In this document: piece by piece, positions 11,639 to 24,955 of the stretch | Layout of the letters: every line of letters starts with the position of its first letter | Position numbering within the stretch: position 1 is the stretch's first letter | NCBI RefSeq assembly: GCF_902806685.2 | Contig: NC_048539.1 | Coordinates: forward strand, 5,964,501-6,028,500 | Direction: 5' to 3' | DNA from: Maniola hyperantus | Lineage: Eukaryota; Arthropoda; Insecta; Lepidoptera; Nymphalidae | Length of the DNA stretch: 64,000 nucleotides | The notes under the pieces: generated by a model | The model's input: only the letters and a program-made list of their open reading frames with translations | The model's database searches: none | What the model was told of the DNA's origin: nothing | Made by a program: the position numbers and the translations under genes

Positions 11639-12389
11639 GTAAGAACCTAAACCGCGATTTTTGTTACCAATAGTTTTCGCATTTGTGTTCTATTTTCCAA
11701 ATAATTTCCTCGGATTTTCTAGTGGCCTACATCGGCTTTTTTGTGCCTTGTGTTCGTAGTAAGAAAGTTTAAACTACCTTCATTGTTGTATGTTTTGTTT
11801 TTATCATCATAATATTTTATTAATTGGAGAAAAATCTGTCCGTTTTATAATTACTAAGCTTGCTACGAAAGTCTACGCGAGTCGCGAGCCGTAGGTAACG
11901 ACTAACGTTTTTACGCAAGCTTTTCCAAGTTCTTAATAAACTTAACGTATGTTTATAATTGACCGAATGGAATGCATATTTACATACAATATAAATGAAA
12001 CAATGCTAATATACAACAAACAAGTGTAATTTAAGTACGATACCACGTAACGAGTACAATGAATTGGCAGGTACCTACATCTTATTACGGCAATGTACCT
12101 AAGGTCACCGTTCGAAAGACCACACGCATGTTCATTCATAATCATATTCGCAAGATTCTACCAATACGATTTTTACTAACAAGAATTTTAACAAGTACTA
12201 GTAAAGAATAACTTAATATAACTCATATCGAAGAATAACTTAATATAATAATTATTAGATTTATATTATAGAAAAAGAAATGATGGTTATATTTCAATAT
12301 TATAATAACTGTGTATCTTAATTTTTATCTATAGTTATCGGTTGCTAAGATTTTGTAGTCATAATTTTTTTATCGTATCAATATGCCAC

Positions 12390-12505
12390 CCCTATTGCAC
12401 CATACTTGTAAGAACTTTTACTATTCGGTGATTTTATTATCTATAGATCTATAGATAATAAAATCACCCAATAGTAAAAGTTCTAACTAGTACGGTGCGA
12501 TAGGG
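12390..12505. mobile_element. Palindromic MITE, almost no loop
   Basis: CCTATTGCACC to GGTGCGATAGG with the centre ATCTATAGATCTATAGAT, so nearly the whole length folds into one hairpin. Confidence 0.68.
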
Positions 12506-12506
12506 A

Positions 12507-12712
12507 TAGATCAGTCCGTCAGCTTTGCCTTTTATTATAAACGCACAGCTCAAAACTACTGGACCAATCGGGCTGACATTTGGAATGCAGATAGCTATTA
12601 TGACGTAGACATCCGCTAAGAAAGAATTTTTGAAAATTCACTCCCTAATGGGGTAAAACAGGGGTTTGAAATTTGTGTAGTTCACGCGGACTAAGTCGCC
12701 GGGATAAGCTAG
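12507..12712 (+). mobile_element. Helitron-like element, 5' end degraded
   Basis: Body from ACGCACAGCTCAAAACTACT to the end TAAGCTAG|T. The 5' part and CTGA repeat are decayed, and the element abuts the palindromic MITE at 12390-12505. Confidence 0.65.
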
Positions 12713-13154
12713 TTTTTCAATATATTTAGTATTTATTTGCTTAATGTAAAAAAATCTCTGTTGTAATTTGTAAAAACATACAAAAGGCGGGCTCATCAGT
12801 CCAGCAGCATTCATTAATTAATGACGAGAGCCATCTAGCACCTTGCCAAAAAACGGTTTTATTGTAGGTACATCTACATTTATCACAAAGTTTTGGTTAT
12901 TCTAAATGTGAAAAAATAAAGCGAAAATAATGTTTCTTTGACACGTTAATTTTTGTGTTTAAAACTTAATTTCGCACTATAAAGTTTAATTATCAGTCGG
13001 TGCGGTCGCGGTGCCACTGCCAAAAGTTGTTGTTTTCCACATTCTCATTTTTACAACACATGTAAAATCACGAATTCCCTGAAGTCTAAAACATGGGTTT
13101 TTTTGGCAACCCACTTTCATCGTTATAAACAACTTAAAGATCAAACTGCTGTTT

Positions 13155-13612
13155 TTAGGGTTCAGTACCTCAAAATTAAAAAGGAACACTTATAGGATCA
13201 CTTTATTATCTGTTCCTCTGTCTGTTCGTCTGTCGTGTCTGTCATGAAACCTACAGGGTTACTTCCCGATGACCTAGAATCATGAAATATGGCCGGTAGG
13301 TAGGTCTTATAGCAGACAAATCTGAAAACTCTAAAACCTGAAAAATCTGAAAACCGTAAATTTGTGGTTATATCACTAAAAAAAATTAAAATGTGTTCAT
13401 GAATAAATGTTAGTATTTTCAACATTTAAAGTACGACTACTGTACTACTAAGTGGGGTATCATATGAAACGATTTTGCCTGTACATTCTGAAACAGATTT
13501 TTATTTATTTTTATGCATAATAGTTTTTATCTATCGTGCAAAATGAAATAATATGACTGTAGCACGGAACCCTCGGTGCGCGAGTGTGACTCGCACTTAG
13601 CCTTTCTTTTTA
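13155..13612 (+). repeat. GGGTTCCGT family element, longest copy
   Basis: TTTAGGGTTCAGTACCTCAA at the left, GTGGGGTATCATATGAAACG in the middle and GTGTGACTCGCACTTAGCC at the right. Confidence 0.62.
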
Positions 13613-13786
13613 TTCAAATACAAGTTAGCCCTTAACTGCAATGTTACATAAGTGATTATGCAGTCTAAGATGATAGCGGACTAGCCTGGAAGGGCAGGTT
13701 TTATCAAATCCATATCGTACACGATTACAGTCATAATGTGATTGGTTTTGATCAATTTTAATTTACCATTTTTTGCCCCTATAAAA

Positions 13787-14454
13787 TTTTTTTTACAAAA
13801 AAAATAAAAACCGACTTCGATACACAAACACTAAAAATTGAAAAATAATTTAATTTATTACCGAATATATTATGTAGACAAGAGTTAATATAGTTCCATA
13901 ATAATATTTTTTAGTGCCGGTGCCAATTAGCTTTAGCTGCGCGAATCGTCTAGACTTCATATTTTTATGAGACTCCACAATGGCACCTCATTGGCACCGA
14001 CCCCAAAAAATATTATTATGGAACTATATTAACTCTTGTATACATAATATATTCGGTAATAAATTAAATTATTTTTCAATTTTTAGTGTTTGTGTATCGA
14101 AGTCGGTTTTTATTTTTTTTGTAAAAAATTTTTATTTCACAATTTTTAGTGGCCCCATGGAATTATGCTATGACTGGTTAAAGATCTACTGTTTACTAAG
14201 CTATTACACTGATCGCGAGCAATTTACTCTTATCCGTTGAGGAGTTCCAGTATCTATCTTCGAAGATGTTCATCAGATCTTCACCAAATTTAAATGGGAC
14301 CAACTTTGAAGTATACCCTTTCAAACAAAAAAAAGAATTTTCAAAATCGGTCCAGGCGTCTTCGAGTAATCGGGGAACATACATAAAAGATAAAAAAAAA
14401 AAAAAAAAAAAGATTCCGACGAATTGAGAACCTCCTCCTTTTTTTGAAGTCGGT
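13787..14454 (-). mobile_element. ACCGACTTC-family foldback element, complete arms
   Basis: Reverse-oriented counterpart of 5435-6047. Inner arms 13808-13912 and 14007-14118 are inverted copies (AACACTAAAAATTGAAAAAT ...) around a loop with GGTGCCAATTAGCTTTAGC. An A-run and the end GAAGTCGGTT close the right side. The 86-codon frame here and the 109-codon frame at 5656-5985 share wording only because the element is shared. Confidence 0.6.
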
Positions 14455-14459
14455 TAAAA

Positions 14460-16117
14460 ATGGGCACTTGCGAGTTTCCGCTAGCAATAACGTGCAATAA
14501 AAGCGAAGATGCCTCTAAAGTATCGAGACGGTAAAATATATTTTCACTTAAACATAAGAAAGAGCTTTCATTACTATAGATAAATGGTCCATATGTTCAG
14601 GGTGCGGAAGGCTTGGGTAAAAAATATCGATATTTTTTCTTTTCAGAGATGTTGATATAGGTTAATAATATATAATATACTCAATATTTAAGTTTCTATA
14701 TATAAGAAATCTACATACTTAAGAATTTCTTAAAATCGTTTCAAAAGCGATTGGCATCTTTCTCATTTTCCGCTAATATTTTTCATTATTATAATTAATA
14801 ACTGTGAGTGTTGAGGGTTTTCATCTCTATCATAATTTTTTCAGAAATAACTTTTTCTCTGCGTCGTTTCCCCTGAATGTTCGTGACCCCTTTCATTAAT
14901 CACATTATAATAGGGTCCCTACTATTATGTGATCCCTTATGTAGGGCTTATAATGCGGCAGGCTCCCAGATCCTTCCGAATCTTTGGAAATATCTACTCA
15001 CGTCGATATATAAAATCGATATATGTTTAAGAAGTCCATCCCTAGGGAACGGGGGTAGTAAATACAATATATCATTCGAGAGATGTAGCGGGGACGCGAA
15101 AAGCGCATGATTTGTGAGGAGCCGTAGGCGGCCCCATTTGTGTTCGCTTCCATTCTAGGGCCGATAAAAAAAGGCTTGGTACTCGACAATACACATTTTA
15201 ATGTAAGCGGATGTACCCCATTGTATTTAAGTAGCAATGTAGGTATCTCTCTAGATATCCTTTACCTTGGTCTGTTGTTAATATCATGTGTATTGTGTGA
15301 TCAAAATGTTATGTACAAAGACTTTTTAAATTCTTTTCGATTTAATTTTCATAGCATGTTACCAGTGTGTCAATCAAATAGCCAAAGCTTTTTTCTTTGA
15401 TAAAAATGTATTCTTTTAAATTTTTTGGTCTCCCATATCATATCTGTAGTCTGTAATTCCAAACATGCAAATTCCATAAACATGTTGAATCATTACATCA
15501 ACGTTACACCTACTATTTGATAAATAATTGAATAATAATTTGTTTTAATTTATTAATTTATGAGCGAGCTTGCTTATTTATTGCAGGAAACCGTGTAGAA
15601 CAGAATACCGTATTATAAGGCGAGTCTTTATAAAGTGCTCGTGATATAAGGTGACACCAAACCTAATTTTATCGACGGAAAAAAGAAAAAAATCTATAAT
15701 TTCCTTGTTTTATAGACCTGAATATTTTTAAAAGCGATAAAATACAATTATTAAATTAAAAATTATATGCCATCGCTTAAAAATAAGATACGACATAGAA
15801 AAAATAATACGACAGAACGCCTTTGAGTACTCCAGCCTAATTTACCCTTCAATGATCGTAATTTTGAGAAATAGGCTACTTGACTCATATCTAATTTCGT
15901 CCAATAAATGATTATTTTTTATAGTATTTTGCTTAAAACAACGAAATATATCAATAACAATTATTAAAAACGCAGGATGGATATATAAATCCAATTTAAA
16001 AAAATACAGTTTTTATTTTTATTTGAAACGCAGAAAACGCTGTCAGCCATGATGTGACGTCATTAAATATGTAACAAAGAAATGTCATCCCTATGTCACG
16101 CGGGGACTAACGTAGTA
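14460..16117. other. No gene seen
   Basis: Overlapping opposite-strand frames of 77-86 codons at 14877-15400 conflict with each other and show no family signature. Confidence 0.45.
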
Positions 16118-16335
16118 TCCATATATATAAAATTTAGAGTCCTGACTAACTTATATATCAACGCACAGCCTAAACAGCTGGTCCTAGATATATGAAATTT
16201 GGTGGGTGTGTTCTTTGTAGGTAAAGAGAAGGTATCCACTAGGAAAGGATTTTTTGAAATTCCACCCCTGAGTGGGTTAAATGGAGGTTTGAAATTTATG
16301 AAGTCCACGCGGGCGAAGTCACGTGCATAAGCTAG
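16118..16335 (+). mobile_element. Helitron-like element, diverged subfamily
   Basis: A|TCCATATATATAAAA start and AAGCTAG|T end, with a single CTGA and a diverged body (GCCTAAACAGCTGGTCC). Matches the subfamily at 33234 more than that at 1459. Confidence 0.68.
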
Positions 16336-18295
16336 TTTTTATATATTTCTAAAAACTCATAGTAAACGTAAAAAAATATCGTTTTCTCTTTATAAATTGA
16401 ATAAGTTATTAAGTAAGACTTACAACAAAGTGATCTTTGCAAAAATAAATTTGGGTTGAAGTCGTTAGTCATATAGGATCCCTTTAAGCAAGTCTTTGCG
16501 TGTTACGTATATTTATTTCACTGGGCACTCTAATCCACAAATTCCTGTGGTCTTTATCGATGCGTTATTTACTTTCTCGGATGATACAATAACGATAATT
16601 ACTATATTTTTCATGTAAACTAGTATAGAAGTCATGTTTATTAAACTTTGGGAGGTTATGCTGTTGTTTACAAATGCATGACGTCAGAGCACAGATAATC
16701 TATCGGCCAAACATGGCCGACCAGTGTTTTCACCTGTCTAAGAAAAATATATTTTTAAATTAAAGTTTTACGGTTATTAGGGCCCAAAAAAATATAGTGT
16801 TAATTTTTTTGATATAATAGGACAAATATTAACCATTTAAGACCAACTTAAAAAAAGTGTCAAGTAGCCTATTTGTCATTTTCTTGTCGTAAATTAATTG
16901 TATTTCATCGTCAGTGCCTGGTATTTTAACATAATGATGAATTTAACTGATCTGATCATTTATTTCAAAAATTATATAGTTTTTTTTTACAAATTACCAA
17001 AGTTGGTAGTAAAAAAGTTAAGGGTCTTTAAAACCTACAAAATATTTAGATGTTTTTAGGTTTTCCGTCGATACAATTGGGTCTATTTTGACTTATTTCA
17101 TATTATTATTTGCACTTAATGACGACCCAACCTGTATTTAATATCTAAGACTGAGACATACCTAATATGCATATTACGGTTTTTCAGTTAATATATTTTA
17201 ACGTCGTTTTTTATGAGGTCGCTTAAGGCCATTAAGGCCTTCCAATAAATGTTATAGCAGTGCATACTTCACTAGTGACATAGTTGTGTATTTATGTGGT
17301 ACAGCTAGGTCGTTTAAAAACAACGGACAGACGGGTCAAGTATAACCTTCTCGTATTCTTATTTGGCGCGATTATTTGCTACTGATTTATGTAACCTAGC
17401 AATAATAAGTACCTACTTAATAAGTAATCCTGTACTATACAATTTTCTAATTTAATGAAGTGACGATACATTTATGTATCTACCTTGTGTTGTATTAAAA
17501 AGGTTTTTACATAAGTAGATTATTTCTTAATCGCCTTCCTTAATTACTCTAACTTTAAAAAAAAATCAGTGAGTAATAATAAAATATACAAATTCTTTGA
17601 AAAAATTGCTATCGAATTTCGGGATACGTATGGGTACCTAAGTGTGTATACGTAGCTTGCAAATAGTGATAAATCGATAAATGATTCAATTGGAATATGA
17701 TTGAATATTTATTATCTTATCGACAAAACGCACTTGTAATAAATAAATTGTGATCAGTGTGACGATAGACTCAGTGTAACTGAAAGTTTGCAATAGTGAT
17801 GTGGTCCAATAAATAGATCATTATACGAGTACTATATACTTTACGGCTCATATTATATGTAGTTTATTTTTAAAATAGCGGTGACACAGACGGTATAGAC
17901 GAAACTATAATTGTTTGTTTTGCAAAGGAACCATAAAAATACGAAAAATAAATCGTAATTTAAAGTCGCCCATCCACTAGTTATCACTCTGTTGTGTAGA
18001 CAGCTTGCGAGGCGAATAAAGTTGTGCAAGTTCCGCTGCGCTTTGAAATCGGACACGACCTACATTTTTCTAGCAATAGACGTAACTTGAGAATTCTGTT
18101 ATTACAGGGTTGATACTGTAACACCTCACAACAGCCCACCTGTGTACGGGATGGGATACCTATAATAGAAATGGAATGTGTTACAATACTCTTATCAAAA
18201 TACATAATTGTAAGATCAGTTCAGTTAGTTAAAAACTTTATAAGACGTGTACATAATGATTATTATTAATGACCTACCTAATCACTACCCATAGG
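16336..18295. other. No gene seen
   Basis: Very AT-rich. No repeat or coding signal recognised. Confidence 0.5.
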
Positions 18296-18618
18296 TATTA
18301 TAAATGCGTATTGTACTTGTTTGTTGGTTTATTCCTCAATCACGCCGTAACGAAACAACGGATCGACGTGATTTTTTGCGTTGGTACCTAGTTAAAAACC
18401 TGGTTTTTGATATAAGCTACTTTTTATCCCGGTTCATCAAAGAGTTACTACAGAATTTTAGGTCGATTCCGGATATCTTAGATCAATTTTATTATTACAA
18501 TCGCAATTGTTGTGATCAGCTGAATTTATGATATTCTTGTTGCAACATGCATGATCGTCACATTCATTTTACCGTAATCGAGGCCCTGAACCCACGAGAA
18601 GTCGCGGGCATCAGCTAG
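18296..18618 (+). mobile_element. Helitron-like element, GGGCATCAGCTAG subfamily
   Basis: TATTATAAATGCG start, conserved CAATCACGCCGTAAC block and an end GTCGCGGGCATCAGCTAG|T. A 75-codon frame inside is not a gene. Confidence 0.6.
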
Positions 18619-18743
18619 TATGTAGAAAATCTTATAAACTTAACGTATCTGTACATTGGGGAATAATTCAGTAAAATAATTTATGGTTTAAATAATAACA
18701 AATGGTCTATTCGGATTGGATTGGTCTATTTGAATTAAGATGA

Positions 18744-19141
18744 TTTTGAATTTTTTGTCTGTTTATCTGTTTGTTCGTGCACGCATCTTGCTAAAACTAC
18801 TGAATGGATTTGAATACAACTTGGCACATAGGCAATACTCCGGCTTAACATTTGGCATAATTTTTATTCCCAAAAACAAAATAGTTTTTTCAGGATAGGG
18901 ATTTTTTATCGATGCTATCTACTCCATAACTTCGTCAAATCTAAATCGGTTTGACCGACTGATCTATCAACGCATAGCTCAAACTACTGGACTGATCGGG
19001 CCGAAAGATATGCAGATATTAGCTATTACGGCGTAGACATCCGCTAAAAAAGGATTTTTGAAAATTCGATCCCTAAAGCGGTAGGAACAGGGGTTTGACA
19101 TTTGTGTAGTCCACGCGGACGAAGTTGCGGGCATAAGCTAG
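18744..19141 (+). mobile_element. Two joined Helitron-like fragments
   Basis: 18744-18951 resembles a TTGTTCGTGCACGCATC type fragment. From about 18952 it runs into the CTGA-family body (CTGATCTATCAACGCA) and ends at AAGCTAG|T. The first fragment lacks its 3' end. Confidence 0.55.
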
Positions 19142-19614
19142 TTTTTTTATAACAGTTGTGCTTTCAAGTTGATTTTGATGTTTTAGTGAAGATTTGATGA
19201 ATAGTTTCGGAAACTGGTAACAGATAACAGAATATCAAACGCGATCATAGTAAAAAGTAGTTTTTTAATGCATACACAAGTAGTATGTCACTTAATAAAT
19301 AACATATCATTATATTTATATATATTTTTATTTCTCCCCTAATGGTAAGTAAGTACACCAAACAGGTTCGATTTATTTAAAAAGCTTGGTATTGGTATCT
19401 AAACTTTCCAGTGCAATTCAATACGCTTTTCATTATATTACACTTATTAATATCATTCAGAACATTCCACGACGAAGGTTTATATGTATTGTAAATTGTA
19501 ATATAACACATTCATATTTATTTTGTCTATGGAATTAGGTTAGCCCATCCGTGCGAAGGCAAGGCGAGTCAACTTGTAGTACTCGTACCTAAACATATTT
19601 TATAGGACACATAA

Positions 19615-20125
19615 TTTTATTTATTTTATTTTATTCGTTTATTTGCAATCAACAGCGATACATACAATATAATTTTACATAATAACAGACTGAAAATAAG
19701 GCCAAATAGGATTACAATTTTTAACAGATTACTTAAATAGTTATTAATTATAAATTTATAACAGTACGTTTGATAATTTAAACAAGCTTTACAATAATAT
19801 AATAATATGAAAATATAAAAGTCAATTAACTAGTAAAAATACCTAGTAGGTGATTCACAACATATGTATGTGTGTGTGTATGTGTGAGTGTATGTGTGTC
19901 TGTGTGTGTGTGGGTGTGTGTTTGTGTGTGAGAGAGAGAAAATACGTGAGAGAGTATGCGTGAGTGCGTGCTTGTGGGTTATGATATTATGCGGATTTAT
20001 GTACTATTATAGATACTAGTATAATTATTATTAGTTAGGTACATATTATTGTTTTTCCGATGCAGTTTAATTATTTCCTTTTTTAATTGCATTTTGGACA
20101 GGTGAAAGAGGTCGAAGTCAGTAAA
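19615..20125 (-). repeat. Repeat with TG-rich microsatellite
   Basis: CAATCAACAGCGATACATAC near 19646 is shared with 268-300. The block includes a TG-rich microsatellite (19865-19940) and CAGGTGAAAGAGGTCGAAGT. Possibly a LINE 3' region in reverse. Confidence 0.4.
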
Positions 20126-21090
20126 TTGTATTATAGGTTCGCGCCAGGCGTAAAATTACGGAATTTTGGGCGTAGGTTGTATTTGATTTCGGTACACACA
20201 ATAGCTGAGTAGTGTTTACTACACTTACTCGTATGTTTCATGAAATTTATCTTGCCTTGTTTTTAACTTAATTAAAATTCTATTGCGACATCCTGCATGT
20301 TTAGATAAAATAATATTAATTAAACAACTTTGTGGACAGCCCTACATATCCGGCTAAGCAATGTTAAACCAAGTACGATGACCATTTGTGCTAATGGCGG
20401 GAAAAAATGGGGTCAAAGGCTATATTAATTGTGTTTATTAGGAAAACAAGCATTTGATCGCAACGTACTCGTTATTGGAAAAACGTTAGAATTAATCTTT
20501 TGTGAAGGATGAAAATGATATCAAAAAAATTAACTAAAAACGGACCGAATTGAAAACTTAAGTTTCAAATTAAGAATTTTTGGAAGTCAGTTAAAATGTA
20601 AGATTTTTCATTATTGTAATGTAGGAATCATATAAATATAGTAATGTAGGAATCATTTATTACTTAGGTACTAATTATAGTACTCGCCAACAAACTGGCT
20701 CACCAGTTTGGCGAGAGTCAAAAAATGTACATATCTTGTGTACTACTTGATCATAAATAAATAAATATCTAAAATGTTAAGTACGTTTATTTCCGAATTA
20801 TTTTCATGTATATGTGAGGGAGTATAGGTACTTACATACTTGTATTGAACTTTCCACGGTACTTTGCCAGGGTTAGGTCTTGAAGTATAATTGCTCAATT
20901 AAACCTCGATTATAACAATTTATTCTGTGATAATAATATTATTGCGGAAGTAGTCAACAAAGTGATAATGAACTGGTTAAAAATAATTATTTTGATGTCA
21001 TGTCAAAACTCAAAACTCAAAGTTCATTGAGAGATAACTCGATTTTTATATTTTTTAATAGAAACCTAATCCTCGTATTGAAATAAGTAA
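20126..21090. other. No gene seen
   Basis: Contains GTAATGTAGGAATCATATAA and a near copy GTAATGTAGGAATCATTTAT (20616-20660), otherwise unique. Confidence 0.45.
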
Positions 21091-21163
21091 ACAATAGCGC
21101 CTGCCCATGTAATGTAATAAATGTATCCAATATTTATTACATTACATGGGCAGGCGCTATTGT
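21091..21163. repeat. Perfect 32-bp inverted repeat, 9-nt loop
   Basis: ACAATAGCGCCTGCCCATGT followed by AATGTAATAAAT pairs fully with the arm at 21132-21163. The loop is GTATCCAAT. Confidence 0.88.
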
Positions 21164-21200
21164 ATAAGCAGCTGTTACATATAGGAAGTTCGTTAAGCTT

Positions 21201-21404
21201 AGAGGAACTACAAGTTTAATTTAATTAGCTATATAACTGACAAATCTGTATGGTACAACGTGCAGTAAGAGATATGCACCATCTGCCCTCCCACTGCTAA
21301 AGAAGCAGGAAAACCATGATATGTGTCGCATACTGCATATTGCACTATACAAATTTGTCTGTTTTGGCGGATTATAGAGAATTAAGCTTGTTGCTCCTTT
21401 TATA
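21201..21404. mobile_element. MITE related to 29142-29260
   Basis: GAGGAACTACAAGTTTAATT at the left, GAATTAAGCTTGTTGCTCCT at the right, and an inner CTGCCCTCCCACTGCTAAA shared with the second copy. Confidence 0.55.
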
Positions 21405-21698
21405 ATGTAAGAAAATTGCAACTAACTCGGTCCAATGGTTTTCAAAGAAAATGATAACAGACAAACGTATATAATATGCCTGTCTCTGTTTGTTGTAGTT
21501 AAAAATATGTTTATTACTAACCTAATGTCATAGTTTTAATGTAGGTACGTACTACATTGAATGCAATGCTACCGTGTTCAGCCTCCAGTTGGCCTCTGCG
21601 TACATGAGAGGCATGCGAATCTAGATATTGTCGGGTAGGAATTCATCTCTGCATCTTAATTGTTAATGTTGTAGAACAGTGTTAAACAATATTATTAA

Positions 21699-21817
21699 TC
21701 TAAATATATAAAAAGCTGACTGGAAAGGAATGAAAGGATTTTTGAAAATTCAATCCCTAAAGGGGTAAAATAGGGGTTTGAAATTTCCATGCGGACGAAG
21801 TATACGGCATAAGCTGG
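21699..21817 (+). mobile_element. Helitron-like element, internally deleted
   Basis: Intact A|TCTAAATATATAAAAA start, then a jump from the CTGA region straight to GAAAGGATTTTTGAAAATTC. Ends AAGCTGG, a mutated CTAG. Confidence 0.65.
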
Positions 21818-22332
21818 TAGACGCACATAAGTCATTGATTTTTTACATGATAGATGGTCTCTCGCATTTTATTAGTTTCTGTATCAAAAGTGATCCTTTC
21901 AATGTGTTGCAGAATTTGGCTTTTCGAGAGCGTGGTTAATTTTTGGTAACAGTTTGCCACTATTGATTATATTATATTTTATAGTACATATCTTGTTAAG
22001 AAAAACAACATGAACACAAAGCTTCTTATGCATAAATCCTAACTTCTGTTTACGATCTACTATAGATTAACTATCAACATTTGAGTTAAGCTTCGAAACT
22101 GACAGCGAATTGGGCGACGTCTTTGGCAGTGCCAACTGGCAGTATCTCAAAACGGCAAATGGCAATTAGTTTATCATTACGCTGTCGGTCTGTTCTGGTA
22201 TTCTTTTTCATAAAGAATAATAAATTAAAAGAAAGTTTGCTTGGTCTAAAGTTTTGTTATATTAATAAATCTAGGACTCCTCATTTGTCAAAACAACTAA
22301 AACTTTCTATTTTCATTAGGTATTATATAGTA

Positions 22333-22459
22333 TGCGACAGGTTGAAATGACAATCGGGGAGGGAACGCCCCGCACACCCGCACAGCTACCGCACTAACCC
22401 AATGCGGCTGTGCGGGGCGTCCCCCCGCCTCATATCCCGATTGCAATCTCGTCCTGTTG
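22333..22459. mobile_element. GC-rich MITE copy 1
   Basis: Left GCGACAGGTTGAAATGACAA, right TTGCAATCTCGTCCTGTTG. The core has CGCCCCGCACACCCGCACAG and its inverse. Confidence 0.65.
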
Positions 22460-22974
22460 ACTATATGCATAATTGATTCTTTTCCGTCCTTAAATATTTA
22501 AGTAATTATTATTACAATTTATTGCACGGTCCATGTTGCGAATTTAAAGAATAACATGTTTTAAAGTTATTCCAACATGAGAGCAGAACTGTGTTTACAA
22601 GTTTTCATAAGGGGCTGTTGGAATTTTTCCCCCATGCGTAACACGAAATAGGGCAATGCGATTGCAGAGTGTTTGGAGAGATTTATTTGAAGCAGTTGCG
22701 AAATTGGGAATATTCCCAAAGAATTTTACGCGTATTTGTGTTTGGCTTAATCAACGTTAAGTATAAACATTTGAAATTGCAATACGTTAAATGGTCAAGA
22801 CTGAGGAATTCAGGGCAGTGCTTTTAAATGTCATTGTTTTTATCGTAATCATTATTAGTTTAATTACACGACTGTTAAAAAAGGCATGCAATGTTTTCAG
22901 GGTGCGTGTACATTGTACCTACGTACATAAATAAATACAAATAATATATTATATTCTATTATTCTATTCTATTC

Positions 22975-23110
22975 CACGTATTGTACATGAGTTTCATTAT
23001 TCTACCAAATTTTCTAAATGCCTGAACAGATCTCGATGTATGGTATGGGGTATCGTTACAATCCTTACATCCTCCCGAGTCCCGAGTTACACTGTATTTT
23101 TTTTAAAAAT
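22975..23110 (+). repeat. Dispersed repeat shared with 50960-51100
   Basis: AATGCCTGAACAGATCTCGA and GGTATCGTTACAATCCTTAC recur at 50960-51100 in similar order. Class unknown. Confidence 0.45.
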
Positions 23111-23456
23111 AAATTCAATAAGGCGGCTGTTTGGTGCCATTTTCAAATGTGAAAAAAATAATTGTTAGTAGGTATTTAGTTTTTTGGCAGGGCAGTCTTG
23201 TTTTCTTTAATTATTCATTTAATACCTTCATCATATTAGATATGCGTTTTTGACCTCGGGTGTCATTTTTATTTTAGGTCATATTGGCAAAGTGTCGTGC
23301 TTGGTTGCCACTCCTATAAGCCATATAAGAAAACATTGGAGTATTGTATCGTCTCAGTAATAATGATCGACGATGAATTGATATGTGTGCTTGAGCAAGA
23401 GTCGGCTCTAGCTTCTCTTTAAATTGAGATCTTGTTGCCTTCAAAGTAAAACACAG

Positions 23457-23710
23457 CGGTGATAGCCTAGTGATTATGACGTCGGCCTCTTATTCGGTCA
23501 GAGGTTCGATTCCGCGCACGAAATTGAACTTTTCGAAGTTATGTGCGTATTAAGAAATTAAACATCACTTGCTTTAACGGTTAAGGAAAATGTTGTGGGG
23601 AAACCTGCATGCCTGAGAGTTCTCAAAGGTGTGTGACGTCTGGCAACCCGCACTTAGCCACCGTGGTGGACTATAACCACGGTGAAGAGTTGAGTTGATG
23701 ATGATGATGG
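23457..23710 (+). repeat. tRNA-derived SINE, nearly full length
   Basis: GTGATAGCCTAGTGATTATG A box, GAGGTTCGATTCC B box, the family body and a GATGATGATGATGG tail. Best copy for defining the family here. Confidence 0.72.
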
Positions 23711-24212
23711 CTTAAAATTACTTATTAGCAGCTATACCTACCTACTTTCTATCTATACTATCACCATCCGACGAAGTATAGTTTAACTAGCGAAGACTTT
23801 ATTAATAATACTTTAGCTACGCGCATGTCAATTGAATATTATTCATTAAAATGATTTGTCATGATAAATACTTGATTGGTGAATTCAAATAGAACACTGT
23901 CCTCCGAGTCTTCTTGGGTATTTCCAATACATTTATATGCCATTATAATATACTTACTGTGTTTCGTTTTTGGACCGCTTTATTCGCAGTCGTCCTAAAC
24001 CTAATTGTTGTACGTGTTTATTTAATAACAGACTTACTTAATTTATTATAACAGAGCCACACGTTGTTCTTAATAGTGTTATCATACTGCATTTATTATC
24101 AACATTAGTCTTATTAATTCTCATTATGGAAATGAGGAATAAACGGTAACTTGTGAAAACGTAAAATGTGTAAATTACAACGAGTTACGAACGGCTTTGT
24201 TTTTATTATGTA

Positions 24213-24800
24213 CTAGCTGATTCCTGCGACTTCGTCCGTGTGGATTTACGTTTTTTAAAATCCCGCGGGAACTCTTTGATTTTTCGGGATTGTTGTCGTT
24301 GCTTGGTACCTAAAATATGAATTCACTATGAACACTTCCTGAATCTTGATAACCCAGGCGGGCAGTAACCCTGCAGCATCAGGATTAAGGAGTTGAATCC
24401 AGAATTTTTAATGTGACCACGACGTAAACTTTTTTGTTGATTTAAAAAAAAAATTGCAAATCTGTCCAGAAACCTCGAAAAAATCGATGTAGAAAAAAGA
24501 ACCACCTCCTTTTTGACAGTCGGTTAAAAACCGATGACCTTGAAATATTTATCTTTAAAATATCCCCTTTCAACAAAAAAAGAATGAATGAAATCGGACT
24601 ACGCGTTAATGAATTACAACTCAGTATACATTTTAACTTTCATCCCCTCTCCTACGGGAACCATGCTGAATTTCGGGATAAAAAGTATCCTATATTCTTC
24701 CTCATAGTATGACCTCAAATCGTACCAAGTTTCATTGGAATCCATTCAGTAGTTTCAGCGTGATGCGCGGCCGTGATACAGACAGACAGACAAAAATGAA
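24213..24800 (-). mobile_element. Helitron-like element, minus, with internal insertion
   Basis: CTAG at 24213-24216 with GACTTCGTCCGTGTGGATTT, and at the far end a CAGA microsatellite (24778-24794). The middle (about 24440-24545) carries a fragment of the ACCGACTTC family seen at 5435 and 13787. Confidence 0.55.
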
Positions 24801-24955
24801 AAAAATTACAGTTTTGGGTTCAGTATCGATTATAGAGTGCCCTCGAAAAAAAATTTTCAAAATATCTTCAATGTACAGAATTTGACCTGTTACAGTTTTA
24901 TTATAAGTATTGATGAATAGGTAAGTATGATAAATTCTTTTTTTATATTTTACCC

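Noticed and set aside
5656..14240. Similar short proteins from 5656-5985 and 13980-14240 looking like a conserved gene
   Set aside because: Both lie in copies of the same foldback repeat; the similarity is that of the element, and the frames have no codon signal.
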